Shown: positions 15,801-23,838 of the stretch, piece by piece
Numbering within the stretch: position 1 is the stretch's first letter
Layout of the letters: the number at the start of each line of letters is the position of its first letter
Origin: Duncaniella sp.
Lineage (GTDB): Bacteria; Bacteroidota; Bacteroidia; Bacteroidales; Muribaculaceae
Reading direction: 5' to 3'
DNA: 40,824 bases
Assembly (NCBI GenBank): GCA_029060405.1
Contig: JAIDUB010000115.1
Span: 1-40,824 of the forward strand
Notes under the pieces: generated by a model
Told to the model about the DNA's origin: nothing
Seen by the model: only the letters and a program-made list of their open reading frames with translations
Databases searched by the model: none
Program-made: the position numbers and the translations under genes

Positions 15801-16005
15801 CGGACTTGTGGTGCTCAATGTAGAAGGTCTTGAACCCGTCGACAACTCCACCGCCATGGCATGCGACCTCAGCGGTCACGCCCTCACGGCGGTCAACTTC
15901 TCAGGTGCCACCACCACCCTTGATCTGCGCGGCTACCGCGGCGTGGTGATCGTAACCGTCGCCACCCCCCTCGGCCACCTCGCCCTCAAGACCCTCCTTC
16001 AGTAA
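12862..16005 (+). CDS. Multidomain pectate lyase (PL9 type) with T9SS-like sorting domain
   Basis: The 1047-residue product starts with a signal peptide ending near SVAA (residue 24). Two beta-sandwich-like regions follow (about 25-165 and 175-330), then two fibronectin-III-like regions (about 335-430 and 430-520), then a right-handed beta-helix of pectate lyase family 9 (about 526-950). The PL9 calcium ligands fit Asp709 (NADGF) and Asp733, Asp734 and Asp737 (NSDDGWD), with the same spacing as in Erwinia Pel9A. The catalytic lysine fits Lys779 in GNGFKMG. The last 75 residues (CDLSGHALTAVNF, TTLDLRGYRGVVIVTV, LGHLALKTLL) resemble a type-A T9SS sorting domain. It probably cuts polygalacturonan at or outside the cell surface. 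The ATG at 12862 is chosen for the signal peptide. Confidence 0.9.
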   Translation: MKISFPPIIMSLLATAAVSLTSVAADYTYLTEGFEDAAWQQGKATVSAATGDWTVNKNKSTTAEANSGTASLEFTSKDGLTSPRLPKGAGAVIYYALDTNRQVYVEKSSDGSNWVELETYKETTPWTRHIVMVNDAEAQYIRFRTNSNKQFYIDDLLITLPDGTDGEGNAVVTMLELPYFTQTFEDKTQYPSSKEEAAAEVAFDVAGQGQWLYLNAYRGTNESYITDGSGASLRMLKNGSYVVTPVLAQGVVAVKFNEGRTGKKLTVYTSTDEGATWTAARNIVSDTENTVMLYDQAANRVKIANESTSDADIDNITVTAYPAGTPATVTTSDATSVKASSALVGGHVTDAGDRPVTATGICWTTEGVPTVADNTVAGTGMDFRVTLNGLPASTAISCRAYAISLAGVAYGEVKTFTTADAQKPAVSAGSIEVIDDLTTDTSVAVSARINVTDDGGAAITAAGYIVETTGVPATDAAAYRAGDNLYAVTLTLMPETSYTLTPYAENSVGRTLGTPVAYTTPKNELKEYAHKVYYCDPAGNDATADGSEQHPFFSLQKAADLAGPGDIIYMNAGTYKYSARVNLKAVGEKNSGKISLFARGGRAVLDFSAMSVADNNQGIRLTGSYWHVYGLDIYNAGDNGMLIERDKPSGGSYTDIAANTHQGHHNVIENCSFVRNADTGLQMKNLAAYNLVINCDAYFNIDPGEGNADGFAVKISHGDGNYFYGCRAWRNSDDGWDQFIKKEGGFPDDITTTLDNCWAFENGYLENGQPCSGNGNGFKMGSDQGRNNIIMNRCLAFDNLQKGFDQNHNSGHMILNNCTGYSAKYTDNKSHYTYRIDEPVAAGHEIRFTNCVAVSDGIADRNKSEYAPYSITGTQVTCDFNCLPDDFLSISTEGTDGPRDEDGNLPDLDFMKLRPENSRLIDAGTPVAPYPGQSVHSTGITYNGTAPDLGCFETGTPSGIEEIAAAPAAHLTASLTAARCGLVVLNVEGLEPVDNSTAMACDLSGHALTAVNFSGATTTLDLRGYRGVVIVTVATPLGHLALKTLLQ

Positions 16006-16065
16006 TAACCCCAAAGGTACACACGCGATAAGATTGGTAAGCTAATCCCCCTCTCTCCCCCCTGC

Positions 16066-16104
16066 AATCCCCCGTGACGGTACGCTGTGCCGCAGCGGGG
16101 GATT
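16066..16104 (+). terminator. Terminator after the pectate lyase gene
   Basis: AATCCCCCG (16066-16074) pairs with CGGGGGATT (16096-16104). An inner GGTAC/GTGCC stem adds stability, and A/T-rich sequence follows. It lies 60 bases after the lyase stop. Confidence 0.7.
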
Positions 16105-16199
16105 ATTATATTATCGGTGAACTAAATTCGTGATGAATCGGTTATTATGGCATGAGCCGGATATAAATACGGCGTAAACTTTGATAAGGAAATATAGTT

Positions 16200-16640
16200 A
16201 TGAGACGTTTCTTGAAATTTGTGCCGCTGCTTTTTGCGGCAGTGGCGGCGATGGCTCTTTGGAGCTGTAGCGACGATGATAATTTTGTACCGGCCGATGA
16301 GCTTCCGGTGACGGCCCGGTCATTTCTGTCGACCTATTACCCTCAGGCTAAGGTTGTGACGGTGGAGATGGATGGCGGAGTGTATAAGGCTGTGCTGACA
16401 AATGGTCATCAGGTCGAATTCAATTCAGCAGGTGAATGGACCGATGTGGAGGCTCCCGCCGGTCAGACGATTCCTTCGGGTTTCTATCCCGCTGACATCG
16501 ACTCTTATGTGGCCGAAAATTTCCCCGGTAGCGGTATCAATGAGATTTCAGTGACGATGCTCGGTTATGATGTGGATCTCGTGACGGGTATCGAACTGAT
16601 GTTTTCTCCCACCGGCGAGTTTATCGGCGTGGATCTATGA
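16200..16640 (+). CDS. PepSY-like putative lipoprotein
   Basis: The 146-residue product has a lipoprotein-type signal (lipobox ALWSC, Cys23) followed by an acidic SDDD stretch, as in Bacteroidetes surface or periplasmic lipoproteins. The body has two similar alpha/beta units: LPVTARSFLSTYYPQAKVVT through NGHQVEFNSAGEWTDV, and DIDSYVAENFPGSGINEISV through GIELMFSPTGEFIGVD. This is the pattern of PepSY-like proteins with beta-lactamase-inhibitor-like folds (the DUF2874 group). The biochemical role of these is not established. It stands alone between two terminators. Confidence 0.8.
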   Translation: MRRFLKFVPLLFAAVAAMALWSCSDDDNFVPADELPVTARSFLSTYYPQAKVVTVEMDGGVYKAVLTNGHQVEFNSAGEWTDVEAPAGQTIPSGFYPADIDSYVAENFPGSGINEISVTMLGYDVDLVTGIELMFSPTGEFIGVDL

Positions 16641-16674
16641 TCCGTTTCCCCCGCGAAACTTCATAAAACCAGCC

Positions 16675-16723
16675 TGAAACGGTGCGCTAACTACCTTAAA
16701 AATTGAGTTAGCGCACCGTTTCA
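16675..16723. terminator. Bidirectional terminator
   Basis: A perfect 18-bp stem (16675-16692 with 16706-16723) closes a 13-base loop. It serves the lipoprotein gene on the plus strand and could also stop leftward transcription from the efflux operon. Confidence 0.85.
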
Positions 16724-16810
16724 GATTAGTATTAATTATGTAAATAATTGGTATTAAGGCGATAAGGGATTTTTATAACTTTTCCTTTAACAAAATTTTA
16801 ACACACACAC

Positions 16811-16878
16811 GCTCGGCGACGCCGTAGCTTTGCGGAGGCGGCGCCGGTTACGAAATATTCGGCGCCCTTCGGGCACCA
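16811..16878. repeat. GC-rich palindromic fragment related to the inverted-repeat element
   Basis: CGGCGACGCC...GGCGGCGCCGG, then GGCGCCCTTCGGGCACC, matches the inner part of the element at 23128-23331 (read on the minus strand) and resembles 40755-40790. The GGCTGTGTC ends are absent, so this is a solo fragment. Confidence 0.6.
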
Positions 16879-16886
16879 TTAGGAAT

Positions 16887-17159
16887 TTAGTCTTCTTTAT
16901 GTTTTCTGCCTGTCATCGATGCGGCGCAAAGTGGCAGTATCAATAGTGTGAGCCAATAGTCAGGCAGCATGTTGAAGTAGGATACAGCGAATGATATTAC
17001 GGCGATAATCACGCTTGAAGGGGTGAAAATACCTCCGGCTATGTTGCGGATACCTTTCCGGATCGATTCAAGTGTCCAGCTGTCCATGCCTGACTGCGCC
17101 AGCAGATAAATAAGTGTGATGCCGATGGCTACCAGTATGCTGTGGATAATCCTGATCAT
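16887..17159 (-). CDS. Small membrane protein at the end of the efflux operon
   Basis: The 90-residue product has two or three hydrophobic segments (about 4-22, 48-65 and 68-82) and a charged C-terminus (RKHKED). It begins 10 bases after the stop of the TolC-like gene and on the same strand, so it is very likely the last gene of that operon. Family not recognised. The acidic/basic tail and small size would suit an accessory membrane protein, but that is a guess. Confidence 0.65.
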   Translation of the reverse strand: MIRIIHSILVAIGITLIYLLAQSGMDSWTLESIRKGIRNIAGGIFTPSSVIIAVISFAVSYFNMLPDYWLTLLILPLCAASMTGRKHKED

Positions 17160-17169
17160 AATGAGAGAT

Positions 17170-18462
17170 TTATTTGTTGTAAAACAGCAGGATGCGGTTG
17201 CGGAGGAGCAGTTCGTAGCGGGCCTGTACGGTCTCGCTCTGCGACTTTATGTATGATGTCTTGGCCTGCTCGTATTCGGTGGCGTTGGCTTTGCCGTATT
17301 CATATTTATAGGTTATGGCTTCGAGTGCCACGCGGGCAGCTTCGGTAGCTGTCTCGGATGCTTCCATCTTCTTGGCTGCCGACAGTGCCTGATAGTAGGC
17401 CTGACGGATATTCTTGAACAGCTGGCTTTCCTGCTCGGCCAGAGCGAGGGTGGCCGAGAGCTCCTCTACGCGGGCTCGGCGCACTTGATTGCGGGTGGAG
17501 AAGCCGTCGAATATGGGCACCGAAAGCGAGAAGCCGAGCGACTTGCTGAAATTGTCGCGCATCTGGCTTCCAAACGATTCGCTGCGGGCTCCCGACATGC
17601 TGTAGTAGCTGCTGCCGAGTCCGGCGGTGAAGCTCAGGCGGGGAATGTAGCCGGTCTTTGCTACGGAGATGCTTTTCTGAGCCACGTCGATACCGCGGCG
17701 GGCGGCGAGAATGCCGTGGTTGGATTGCAGGGCGTGGCGATATACCTCGTCGGCATCTATGAGCAGAGGGCGTGCATCGCCGTCGAGCGGAGCGATTTCA
17801 AATCCGTCAACGTCGTCGAGCTCGAGTATTCGGGCAAGGTCGATGAGTGCCAGACTGCGGTCGTTGGATGAGGTGACCACGGTCATCTCGTCAGCCGCGG
17901 CCTGCGCCCGTGCCTGAAGCACGTCGGCCTCGGGCACTTTGCCTGCTTCGAGAAGTGCTTCCTGCCGCTCGAGCATCTTGGCCGAAAGTGCTGCCTGCTC
18001 CCGCGCTACCTCTACCAGCTCGCCGGCATAGAGTGCCTGAAGATATTGAGCTATGACGTTGAGGGTAATATCATCTTTCATCGATTCGGTCTGTTCCACG
18101 ATCTGGAGCATGCGGGTGCGGGCATAGTCGACCTGACGTATCGCCGAAAGGCCCTGAAACAGCGGCAGGGACAGATTGGCGTTGAATCCGGTCATGGTAG
18201 TGTTGCGGTTGGCATAAGTGTTTTCCGAGGTCAATCCGCGTCCGAAGCTCCAGCTTTGCGAAGCTCCGGCCGATACCTGCGGCAGGAATCGGTCGTAGGC
18301 TTCGGTGACCGACAGTTCGCCCGACTGCTGCTCGATGGCCTGCCGGCGCACCTGCAGATTATGTTCGAGGGCGTAGCTTATGCAACTGTCGAGGCTCCAT
18401 GTATCGGCCGCGGCAGTGAGCGCCGCGGTGATTGATATAAGCGATAAGATAGTCTTTTTCAT
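17170..18462 (-). CDS. TolC-family outer-membrane efflux protein
   Basis: The 430-residue product has a signal peptide (about 1-19) and opens with TWSLDSCISYALEHNLQVRR, the typical start of the TolC/OEP fold. Two repeated halves of long coiled helices follow, each with a helix beginning DVLQARAQ or ATEYEQAKTSYI. It forms the outer-membrane channel for the adaptor and ABC permeases encoded just upstream. It starts 18 bases after the adaptor gene. Substrate unknown; MacB-type systems export peptides, macrolides or lipoprotein-like molecules. Confidence 0.9.
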   Translation of the reverse strand: MKKTILSLISITAALTAAADTWSLDSCISYALEHNLQVRRQAIEQQSGELSVTEAYDRFLPQVSAGASQSWSFGRGLTSENTYANRNTTMTGFNANLSLPLFQGLSAIRQVDYARTRMLQIVEQTESMKDDITLNVIAQYLQALYAGELVEVAREQAALSAKMLERQEALLEAGKVPEADVLQARAQAAADEMTVVTSSNDRSLALIDLARILELDDVDGFEIAPLDGDARPLLIDADEVYRHALQSNHGILAARRGIDVAQKSISVAKTGYIPRLSFTAGLGSSYYSMSGARSESFGSQMRDNFSKSLGFSLSVPIFDGFSTRNQVRRARVEELSATLALAEQESQLFKNIRQAYYQALSAAKKMEASETATEAARVALEAITYKYEYGKANATEYEQAKTSYIKSQSETVQARYELLLRNRILLFYNK

Positions 18463-18480
18463 GACGGTGAAGCGGGTTGA

Positions 18481-19575
18481 TTAGCGGGTTATTGCTCGGC
18501 TGCGGAGACGGTCGGCTGCCTCTACACCCGATACCTCCACGTTGATGCCGTCGCTTACGCCCAGAGTCACTGCACGGCGGGTGAAGTTGTAGGGCTGTAC
18601 GGTATCGGTGGTGATATAGACGAATGTACTGTCACCGGCCCATTCCACCACGCTCTCGGGTATGGTGAGCACGCCGGTGTTGCTCGATAGCGTCACGGTG
18701 GCGTTGGCGCTGTAGCCCGAGCGCAGCTCCACGCCCGCGGCATCGGATATGGCGCCCTTGAGCTCAAATGTGTTGGCGCCGTTTGATTCGGTACCTTTAG
18801 GTGCGATATACTCCACAATGGCGTGAAGAGTGTCCTTGGGCAGCGCGCCCACGTTTACAATCATGGGCATGCCCACCTTGAGCAATCCCACCTCGGTCTC
18901 ATCTACGTTGCCCTTGAAGATGAGATTGTTCATGTCGGCTATGGTGGCTACGGTAGTGCCGTCGTTCATGGTGTTGGCCTGAATGACCGAGCTACCCACT
19001 TTTACGGGCACGTCGAGCACCAGTCCGGTGATGGTGGCGCGCACCAGCGTGTTGCTTTCTGACGCGTTATTGACGCTCACGCCCTCCTTCACGATCGAAT
19101 ATGCGTCGCGGGCGGCTTCGAGTTCACGCTCGGCCTGACGGTAGGTGGTCTCCGAAGTCTCGTATTCCTCGCGGCTTATCACTTTTTTCTCGAGTAGCAG
19201 GCGGTTGCGCTCCCACTTGGCCCGGGCGTCGTCGAGCGCTATGCGGGCGCTTTCGATGCGGGTGAGAGCCGACGAAAGCTGTCCCTCGTCAGGTATAATC
19301 TTGATGCGGGCTATAATGTCGCCCTCGTTCACCACAGTGCCGGCCTCCACGCATATCTCGGAGATGATACCTGATACCTGAGGCTTTACGGCGATTTCGT
19401 CGCGGGGCTCGATTTTGCCGGTGAGCACCGTGGTGCGCACTATGTCGCCCGTAGTGGGATTGACCACATCGTAGATTACTTCAGCCGGGCGCGACGAGAT
19501 GTAGAGATAGACAAACGTTCCTATGAAAATACCTGCGATAAGCACCCACAGGAGGATTCGGAAAAACTTTTTCAT
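18481..19575 (-). CDS. Periplasmic membrane-fusion (adaptor) protein
   Basis: The 364-residue product has one N-terminal membrane segment (about 5-26), then a lipoyl-like half (VKPQVSGIISEICVEAGTVV). A coiled-coil hairpin follows (about 100-165), then the second lipoyl half (RATITGLVLDVPVKVGSSV), a beta-barrel, and a membrane-proximal domain. This is the RND/MacA adaptor layout. It bridges the inner-membrane ABC permeases and the TolC-like channel. It lies between their genes, 30 bases after the permease gene and 18 bases before the channel gene. Confidence 0.9.
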   Translation of the reverse strand: MKKFFRILLWVLIAGIFIGTFVYLYISSRPAEVIYDVVNPTTGDIVRTTVLTGKIEPRDEIAVKPQVSGIISEICVEAGTVVNEGDIIARIKIIPDEGQLSSALTRIESARIALDDARAKWERNRLLLEKKVISREEYETSETTYRQAERELEAARDAYSIVKEGVSVNNASESNTLVRATITGLVLDVPVKVGSSVIQANTMNDGTTVATIADMNNLIFKGNVDETEVGLLKVGMPMIVNVGALPKDTLHAIVEYIAPKGTESNGANTFELKGAISDAAGVELRSGYSANATVTLSSNTGVLTIPESVVEWAGDSTFVYITTDTVQPYNFTRRAVTLGVSDGINVEVSGVEAADRLRSRAITR

Positions 19576-19605
19576 TGCTGTTTTATGGTAGTGTAATGTT
19601 TTATT

Positions 19606-20841
19606 TTACTTGGAGTTGAGCGCCTCGATAGGCTTGATGCGCATGGCCTTGACCGAGGGTACGAGGCCGGCGAGTGTACCGAGGACTATAAACGCTATGA
19701 GGATGGAGAACGCCGTGCCGAACGTCATCTGGAAATGAACCGGATCAAGCACCATCTGCACCACACCGAGCACTATGGTGGCGAAGGTGATGCCGGCGAG
19801 TCCGGCCACGAGCGTGAGCACCACGCCTTCCGAAAGAATCTGCATCACTATATCGCGCGGCTTGGCGCCGATGGCGCGGCGTATGCCTATTTCCTGAGTG
19901 CGCTCGCGCACGATGATCCACATGATGTTGCCCACACCCACGACACCTGACAGAAGCGTGCCCAGTCCCACGAATAGAGCCAGCAGATTGATGCCGAGCA
20001 TCAGATTGTCGAGCATGGCAAACTGCTCCGAAACGTCAAACATGAATATCGCGCCCTCGTCGTCGGGAGCTATCGAGTGGTTATGGGCCACTATGCGCGT
20101 CATCGAGGCCTTGAGTTGCGACGGCGTAGTCCCGGCTTTGGCTGTGAACATTATCGCACCCACGTCGTCGCCGAGATTATAGGTGCGCCGCAGATTGTCG
20201 TTGGAGATTATGACTGAGTCGTCGATCGTGCCCATGATCGATACGTCGGAACTCTCCTGCCCGGCCACGCCCACGATCTTGTAGTAAATACCGTTGACCG
20301 ATATTTCCTTTCCCACGGCCTCACCCACTCCGAACAGGTCGTTGGCAACGTGCTTGCCCACCACGCACACCTTGCGGCCCATGGCGTCGTCGCCCGCGTT
20401 GAGAAACCGGCCCTCATACATCTTGGGAATCACTATGCGCGAGTAATCGCTCTGCACTCCCATGAGAGTTGCCGCCGACGAGCGGGTGCCGTACATGGCC
20501 GTGGCCCCCACGTTGTTGACAGCCGTAAAAGCGTCTATCTCAGGGATCGAGGCTTTCATCATCTCGACATCCTTCACTGAGAAATTGAATGTGCGCCCCT
20601 TGTTGAATCCGGCGTAAGGTTTGGTAGTGCGGTTGGGCCACAGCAGCCCCATATTGGTCGCGAATCCCTGAAATTTCATGCCCATGAAGTTGCGGAATCC
20701 GTCGGCTCCTCCTATGAGTATGGCCAGAATGGCGGTGCCCCAGAATATACCGAAGGCCGTCATGAGCGTGCGCGTCTTGTTTTGGGCGAGGGTCGCCCCG
20801 ATTTCGCGCCAGTTGTCGAGGTCAAATACCGGATTACTCAT
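19606..20841 (-). CDS. MacB/FtsX-type ABC permease, second copy in the operon
   Basis: The 411-residue product has an N-terminal membrane helix (about 22-44), a large periplasmic MacB-like domain (about 45-280), and three C-terminal helices of the FtsX domain. The coupling motif VRERTQEIGIRRAIGAKPRD lies between helices 2 and 3. Its first codons overlap the end of the upstream permease gene by 8 bases, so the two are translated together. Two different permeases beside one ATPase gene suggest a heterodimeric transporter. Confidence 0.92.
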   Translation of the reverse strand: MSNPVFDLDNWREIGATLAQNKTRTLMTAFGIFWGTAILAILIGGADGFRNFMGMKFQGFATNMGLLWPNRTTKPYAGFNKGRTFNFSVKDVEMMKASIPEIDAFTAVNNVGATAMYGTRSSAATLMGVQSDYSRIVIPKMYEGRFLNAGDDAMGRKVCVVGKHVANDLFGVGEAVGKEISVNGIYYKIVGVAGQESSDVSIMGTIDDSVIISNDNLRRTYNLGDDVGAIMFTAKAGTTPSQLKASMTRIVAHNHSIAPDDEGAIFMFDVSEQFAMLDNLMLGINLLALFVGLGTLLSGVVGVGNIMWIIVRERTQEIGIRRAIGAKPRDIVMQILSEGVVLTLVAGLAGITFATIVLGVVQMVLDPVHFQMTFGTAFSILIAFIVLGTLAGLVPSVKAMRIKPIEALNSK

Positions 20842-22060
20842 CGCGAAGTGCTTCTACGGGTTTGATTTTAAGTGATTTCAGCGCGGGAAACAGTCCGGCC
20901 AGCGCTCCGGCCACTATCAGCACCGCCATCACCTGAATGGCAATGGAAAGGTCGATGCGTGGATTTGCCAGCGGACTCTCGGGACCGCTGAAGGCATGGC
21001 CGAGCAGCTCGGCGGTGCCCATTCCGGCCAATATGCCTATGTAGCCGAATATCGAGGTTATCGCCACGCTCTCGAGGATAATCTGCCGCAGTATCACAAA
21101 GGGTCGCGCTCCGATGGCGCGGCGTATGCCTATCTCGTGGGTGCGCTCCCGCACCGATACAAACATGATATTGCTCACCCCGACGATACCAGATATGAGT
21201 GTGAGAATGCCCAGAATCCACACCGCTATCGACAATCCGGTCTGAGCCTCGAGCGTGTTGACATAGCGCTCGAAGCGGTTCCATATCCACACGGCGCTAT
21301 CGTCGGCCGGATCAAAATCATGCACGCGGGCAAGTGCGCTTCTCACCTGACGTTCCATATCCTGACTCTGCTCGAGAGTGGATATGTCGCTCATGCGGCC
21401 GCGTATCTGGGATATCACCGTCTTGTCGGTGCTCATGTTCACGGCCACGGAGTAGGGGATATATACATCGTTGCGCCACTCGCTGTCGTATATGCCCACC
21501 ACGGTGAATGTCAATCCGTTGATGGTCACGAGCTGTCCCAGCAGGTCGCGCGACTGGTCGAGCAGGTTGGTGGCATTGCGGCGCGAGAGCACCACCACCC
21601 GGCGCATCTCCTTCATGTCTATGGGGTTGATGTCGCGACCGAGCGTGAGTTTTGAATTCGGCTCCGTAGCGAGATTGCCGGGCATCACGCCCTGATAGCC
21701 CGAGTTGACATAATCGCGCCCGGTGGACACTACGGCGCTGTTGTTGCGTATCGTGGCCTTGATGTCGGTAAGTCCGTCGCCCGTCACTGACTTCAGGTAA
21801 TCGGGATCGGTATTCTTGAGATTGATCTGGCGCCACTCCTTGTAGCCTTTGTAAGGCATCTGCGTCCAGCCGCCGTTGACCTGCAGCACGTCGGAGTCCT
21901 GCGATGAGAAAAATTGCTGGCTCTTGTTGACCACACCGCGCGCCACACTCAGCAGCACGATGAGCAGAAATATGCCCCACGACACGGCAAAGCCTGTCAG
22001 AGCGGTGCGCATCTTGTTGGTGCGGAGCGTCAGGAGTATTTCGTTGATAAGATCGAGCAT
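20834..22060 (-). CDS. MacB/FtsX-type ABC permease, first copy in the operon
   Basis: The 408-residue product has the same design as the next gene product. An N-terminal helix (MRTALTGFAVSWGIFLLIVL) is followed by a periplasmic domain (about 45-275) and three C-terminal helices with VRERTHEIGIRRAIGARPFV as the ATPase-contact loop. It starts 3 bases after the ATPase stop and overlaps the second permease gene by 8 bases. It probably pairs with that protein to form the transmembrane part of the exporter. Confidence 0.92.
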   Translation of the reverse strand: MLDLINEILLTLRTNKMRTALTGFAVSWGIFLLIVLLSVARGVVNKSQQFFSSQDSDVLQVNGGWTQMPYKGYKEWRQINLKNTDPDYLKSVTGDGLTDIKATIRNNSAVVSTGRDYVNSGYQGVMPGNLATEPNSKLTLGRDINPIDMKEMRRVVVLSRRNATNLLDQSRDLLGQLVTINGLTFTVVGIYDSEWRNDVYIPYSVAVNMSTDKTVISQIRGRMSDISTLEQSQDMERQVRSALARVHDFDPADDSAVWIWNRFERYVNTLEAQTGLSIAVWILGILTLISGIVGVSNIMFVSVRERTHEIGIRRAIGARPFVILRQIILESVAITSIFGYIGILAGMGTAELLGHAFSGPESPLANPRIDLSIAIQVMAVLIVAGALAGLFPALKSLKIKPVEALRDE

Positions 22061-22063
22061 GGC

Positions 22064-22723
22064 TTAATGTACTATGCGGCCGTCGACAATGCGGATTACA
22101 CGGTCAGTCTGCTCACCCACCGCGGGGTCGTGGGTCACTATCACGATTGTCATGCCCTCGTTGTTGAGGTCGCGGAACACCTGCATCACCTCGCGCGACG
22201 TGTGGGAGTCGAGCGCGCCCGTAGGTTCGTCGGCAAGTATTATGGCCGGGCGTGTGATAAGAGCGCGGGCTATCGCCACACGCTGTTTCTGTCCGCCCGA
22301 AAGTTCGCCCGGCAGATGGGTGGCGCGGTCGGCAAGACCCATTCGCTCGAGCTGCTCCATAGCCAGAGCATTGCGCTTGCGGCGCGAGATGCCGCGGTAG
22401 AAAAGCGGCAGAGCCACATTGTCGAGCGCATTCTTGTAATTGATCAGGTTAAACGACTGGAACACGAATCCTATCTTGTGGTTGCGCAGGTCGGCCGCGC
22501 GGTTCTCGCTCAGATTCTTTATAAGCTGGCCGTCGAGGTAATACTCCCCCGAGTCGTAATTGTCGAGAATGCCAAGTATATTGAGCAGCGTGGACTTACC
22601 CGAGCCCGACGCGCCCATTATCGACACCAGTTCGCCCTTGCGTATTTCGAGACTCACATCCTTGAGCACGTGCAGCGGCACCGCACCCGGATAAGACTTG
22701 TTTATGTCGTGAAGATGTATCAT
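22064..22723 (-). CDS. ABC transporter ATPase (MacB/LolD type)
   Basis: The 219-residue product carries Walker A (GASGSGKST), the Q-loop (FVFQSFNLI), the signature (LSGGQKQR), Walker B (IILADEPTGAL) and the switch histidine (VTHD). It powers the two permeases that follow. An in-frame ATG at 22798 would add 25 residues. The start at 22723 (MIHLHDINKSYPG) is chosen because that is where the family begins and because a promoter-like site lies between the two starts. Confidence 0.93.
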   Translation of the reverse strand: MIHLHDINKSYPGAVPLHVLKDVSLEIRKGELVSIMGASGSGKSTLLNILGILDNYDSGEYYLDGQLIKNLSENRAADLRNHKIGFVFQSFNLINYKNALDNVALPLFYRGISRRKRNALAMEQLERMGLADRATHLPGELSGGQKQRVAIARALITRPAIILADEPTGALDSHTSREVMQVFRDLNNEGMTIVIVTHDPAVGEQTDRVIRIVDGRIVH

Positions 22724-22749
22724 ACACCATATATGACGCAATCCGCTAC

Positions 22750-22758
22750 CAAAAGTTA
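22750..22758 (-). promoter_or_regulatory. Promoter-like site of the efflux operon
   Basis: TAACTTTTG on the minus strand is one base longer than the TAnnTTTG consensus. It is 27 bases before the ATG at 22723, which supports that start over the one at 22798. It resembles the TAACTTTG before the pectate lyase gene, including flanking GTG and a following GTAGC/CTACC. Confidence 0.4.
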
Positions 22759-23127
22759 CACTGTCATCAAAAAAATTCCGAAAAGAGCACTCGCCCATCT
22801 CTTAACCCTCAACACAATCATCGCCAAGCGCGAACCATACCCCCGGGGTAGTTCTGCCGGATTTGTCTTATTACAAGCATATTGCAACCGAAAATGTAGG
22901 GACGGTGCTTCGCACCGTTGGTCACGCCCACAGCGAATGTTGCATGGAAATCCTGCCACGCACCGTGGAAACACCGATCTTTGCATTGTTCATGCAGTTT
23001 GTATGATAAATATCCTGATAATCAATCCTGTAGGGACGCACACTCGGGTGCGTCCGGCCGGGCAAAAAGGTAACTTTACACCCCGATAATGAAATTCAGG
23101 GCTGGAAGCCCGTCGTAGTAATTAGCC

Positions 23128-23331
23128 GGCTGTGTCAAAAATCAAATAGCGCCCGTGGGCGCTGACTTACTCGTAACCGGCGCCGCCGTAGCTCAGCGAA
23201 GGCGTCGCCGGATGATGGACAAAACATTTGGCGTCCGAAGGCCGCCGATTGAATAACTTGTTGATTTGCATTATATTCTGCGGCCTGCGGCCGCCGATAC
23301 ACATTTTGAAATAGAAAATTTTGACTCAGCC
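23128..23331. mobile_element. 204-bp MITE-like element with inverted ends
   Basis: The ends are GGCTGTGTCAAAA (23128-23140) and TTTTGACTCAGCC (23319-23331), reverse complements at 12 of 13 positions. No transposase frame is present, so if mobile it depends on another element. The right 60 bases, inverted, match 40661-40717 closely (CTATTTCAAAATG and the following GCGKCCG/GGCCGC hairpin). Ends of the GGCTGTGTCAAAA type occur on insertion sequences in Bacteroidales, from memory. The family is not assigned. Confidence 0.6.
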
Positions 23332-23676
23332 TCACAAGTGCCCGCAGCTCACCATGAGGTATGCATTCGTTCTGCTCTCCACAGTCTACATGTGGTTATC
23401 CACAACATCGCGCCTTCGGCACTCACATCACTGCCACCGCCGCAGTCGCGTACAATATCCTCCATCAGGACCTCGCACCATCCCCGCCGCCATCGTCGCG
23501 CACCATCCCGCGCCGGACGCACCCCCAGTGCGCGTCCCTACAGGGTTGATTATTAACCGCTTGTGAAAACCCCGGAGGGGTGGTAATCTTTATAACCCCG
23601 GGTGCTCGTCACCCGGGGTTAGCCCTACCATACCCCATCCAACCTCGGAGAGGTTGAACCATGCCCTCTGCGAAAT

Positions 23677-23820
23677 CTAATTGCACCCCCAGAAACGGTG
23701 CGAAGCACCGTACCTACATCAGAGGCAGTTATTCCACCACCCAATTTCACCGTCGACACGGCCTCGCCCGAGGCAAAATGCGCCGGGAACAGGGTGAGCA
23801 ATATGGCGATGAGGCGGGGG
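23677..23820 (-). pseudogene. 'Head' sequence after the membrane-protein gene
   Basis: The minus-strand frame reads PRLIAILLTLFPAHFASGEA, then VSTVKLGGGITASDVG. This is the fifth occurrence of the head and the closest to the one at 2913 in its LLTLFP and GGGI blocks. It lacks an ATG. It begins about 18 bases after the stop of the gene at 23839, the same placement as on the left island. Confidence 0.5.
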
Positions 23821-23838
23821 AATAATAATCGAAGAAGA

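Larger units (their letters stand above)
22871..23822 (-). repeat. Composite hairpin-rich repeat, copy C
   Basis: Read on the minus strand, this begins with the 'head' sequence at 23820. It carries the same ordered hairpins as copies A and B, and ends with the common tail (GCAATATGCTTGTAAT) at 22871. It is interrupted by the 204-bp inverted-repeat element at 23128-23331. The 1.1-kb space from 22724 to 23838 holds no convincing gene. Short frames there translate palindromes only. Confidence 0.85.

Noticed and set aside
16641-16886. tRNA or other small RNA in intergenic spaces
   Set aside because: Only the 18-bp terminator and a repeat fragment are found here. No cloverleaf or conserved RNA was recognised anywhere in the window.
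22914-23089. Frame through the repeat copy C and a 391-codon plus-strand frame from 21914
   Set aside because: The long frame lies antisense to the ABC permease and ATPase genes and continues into repeat DNA. It is a by-product of GC-rich codon use on the other strand.
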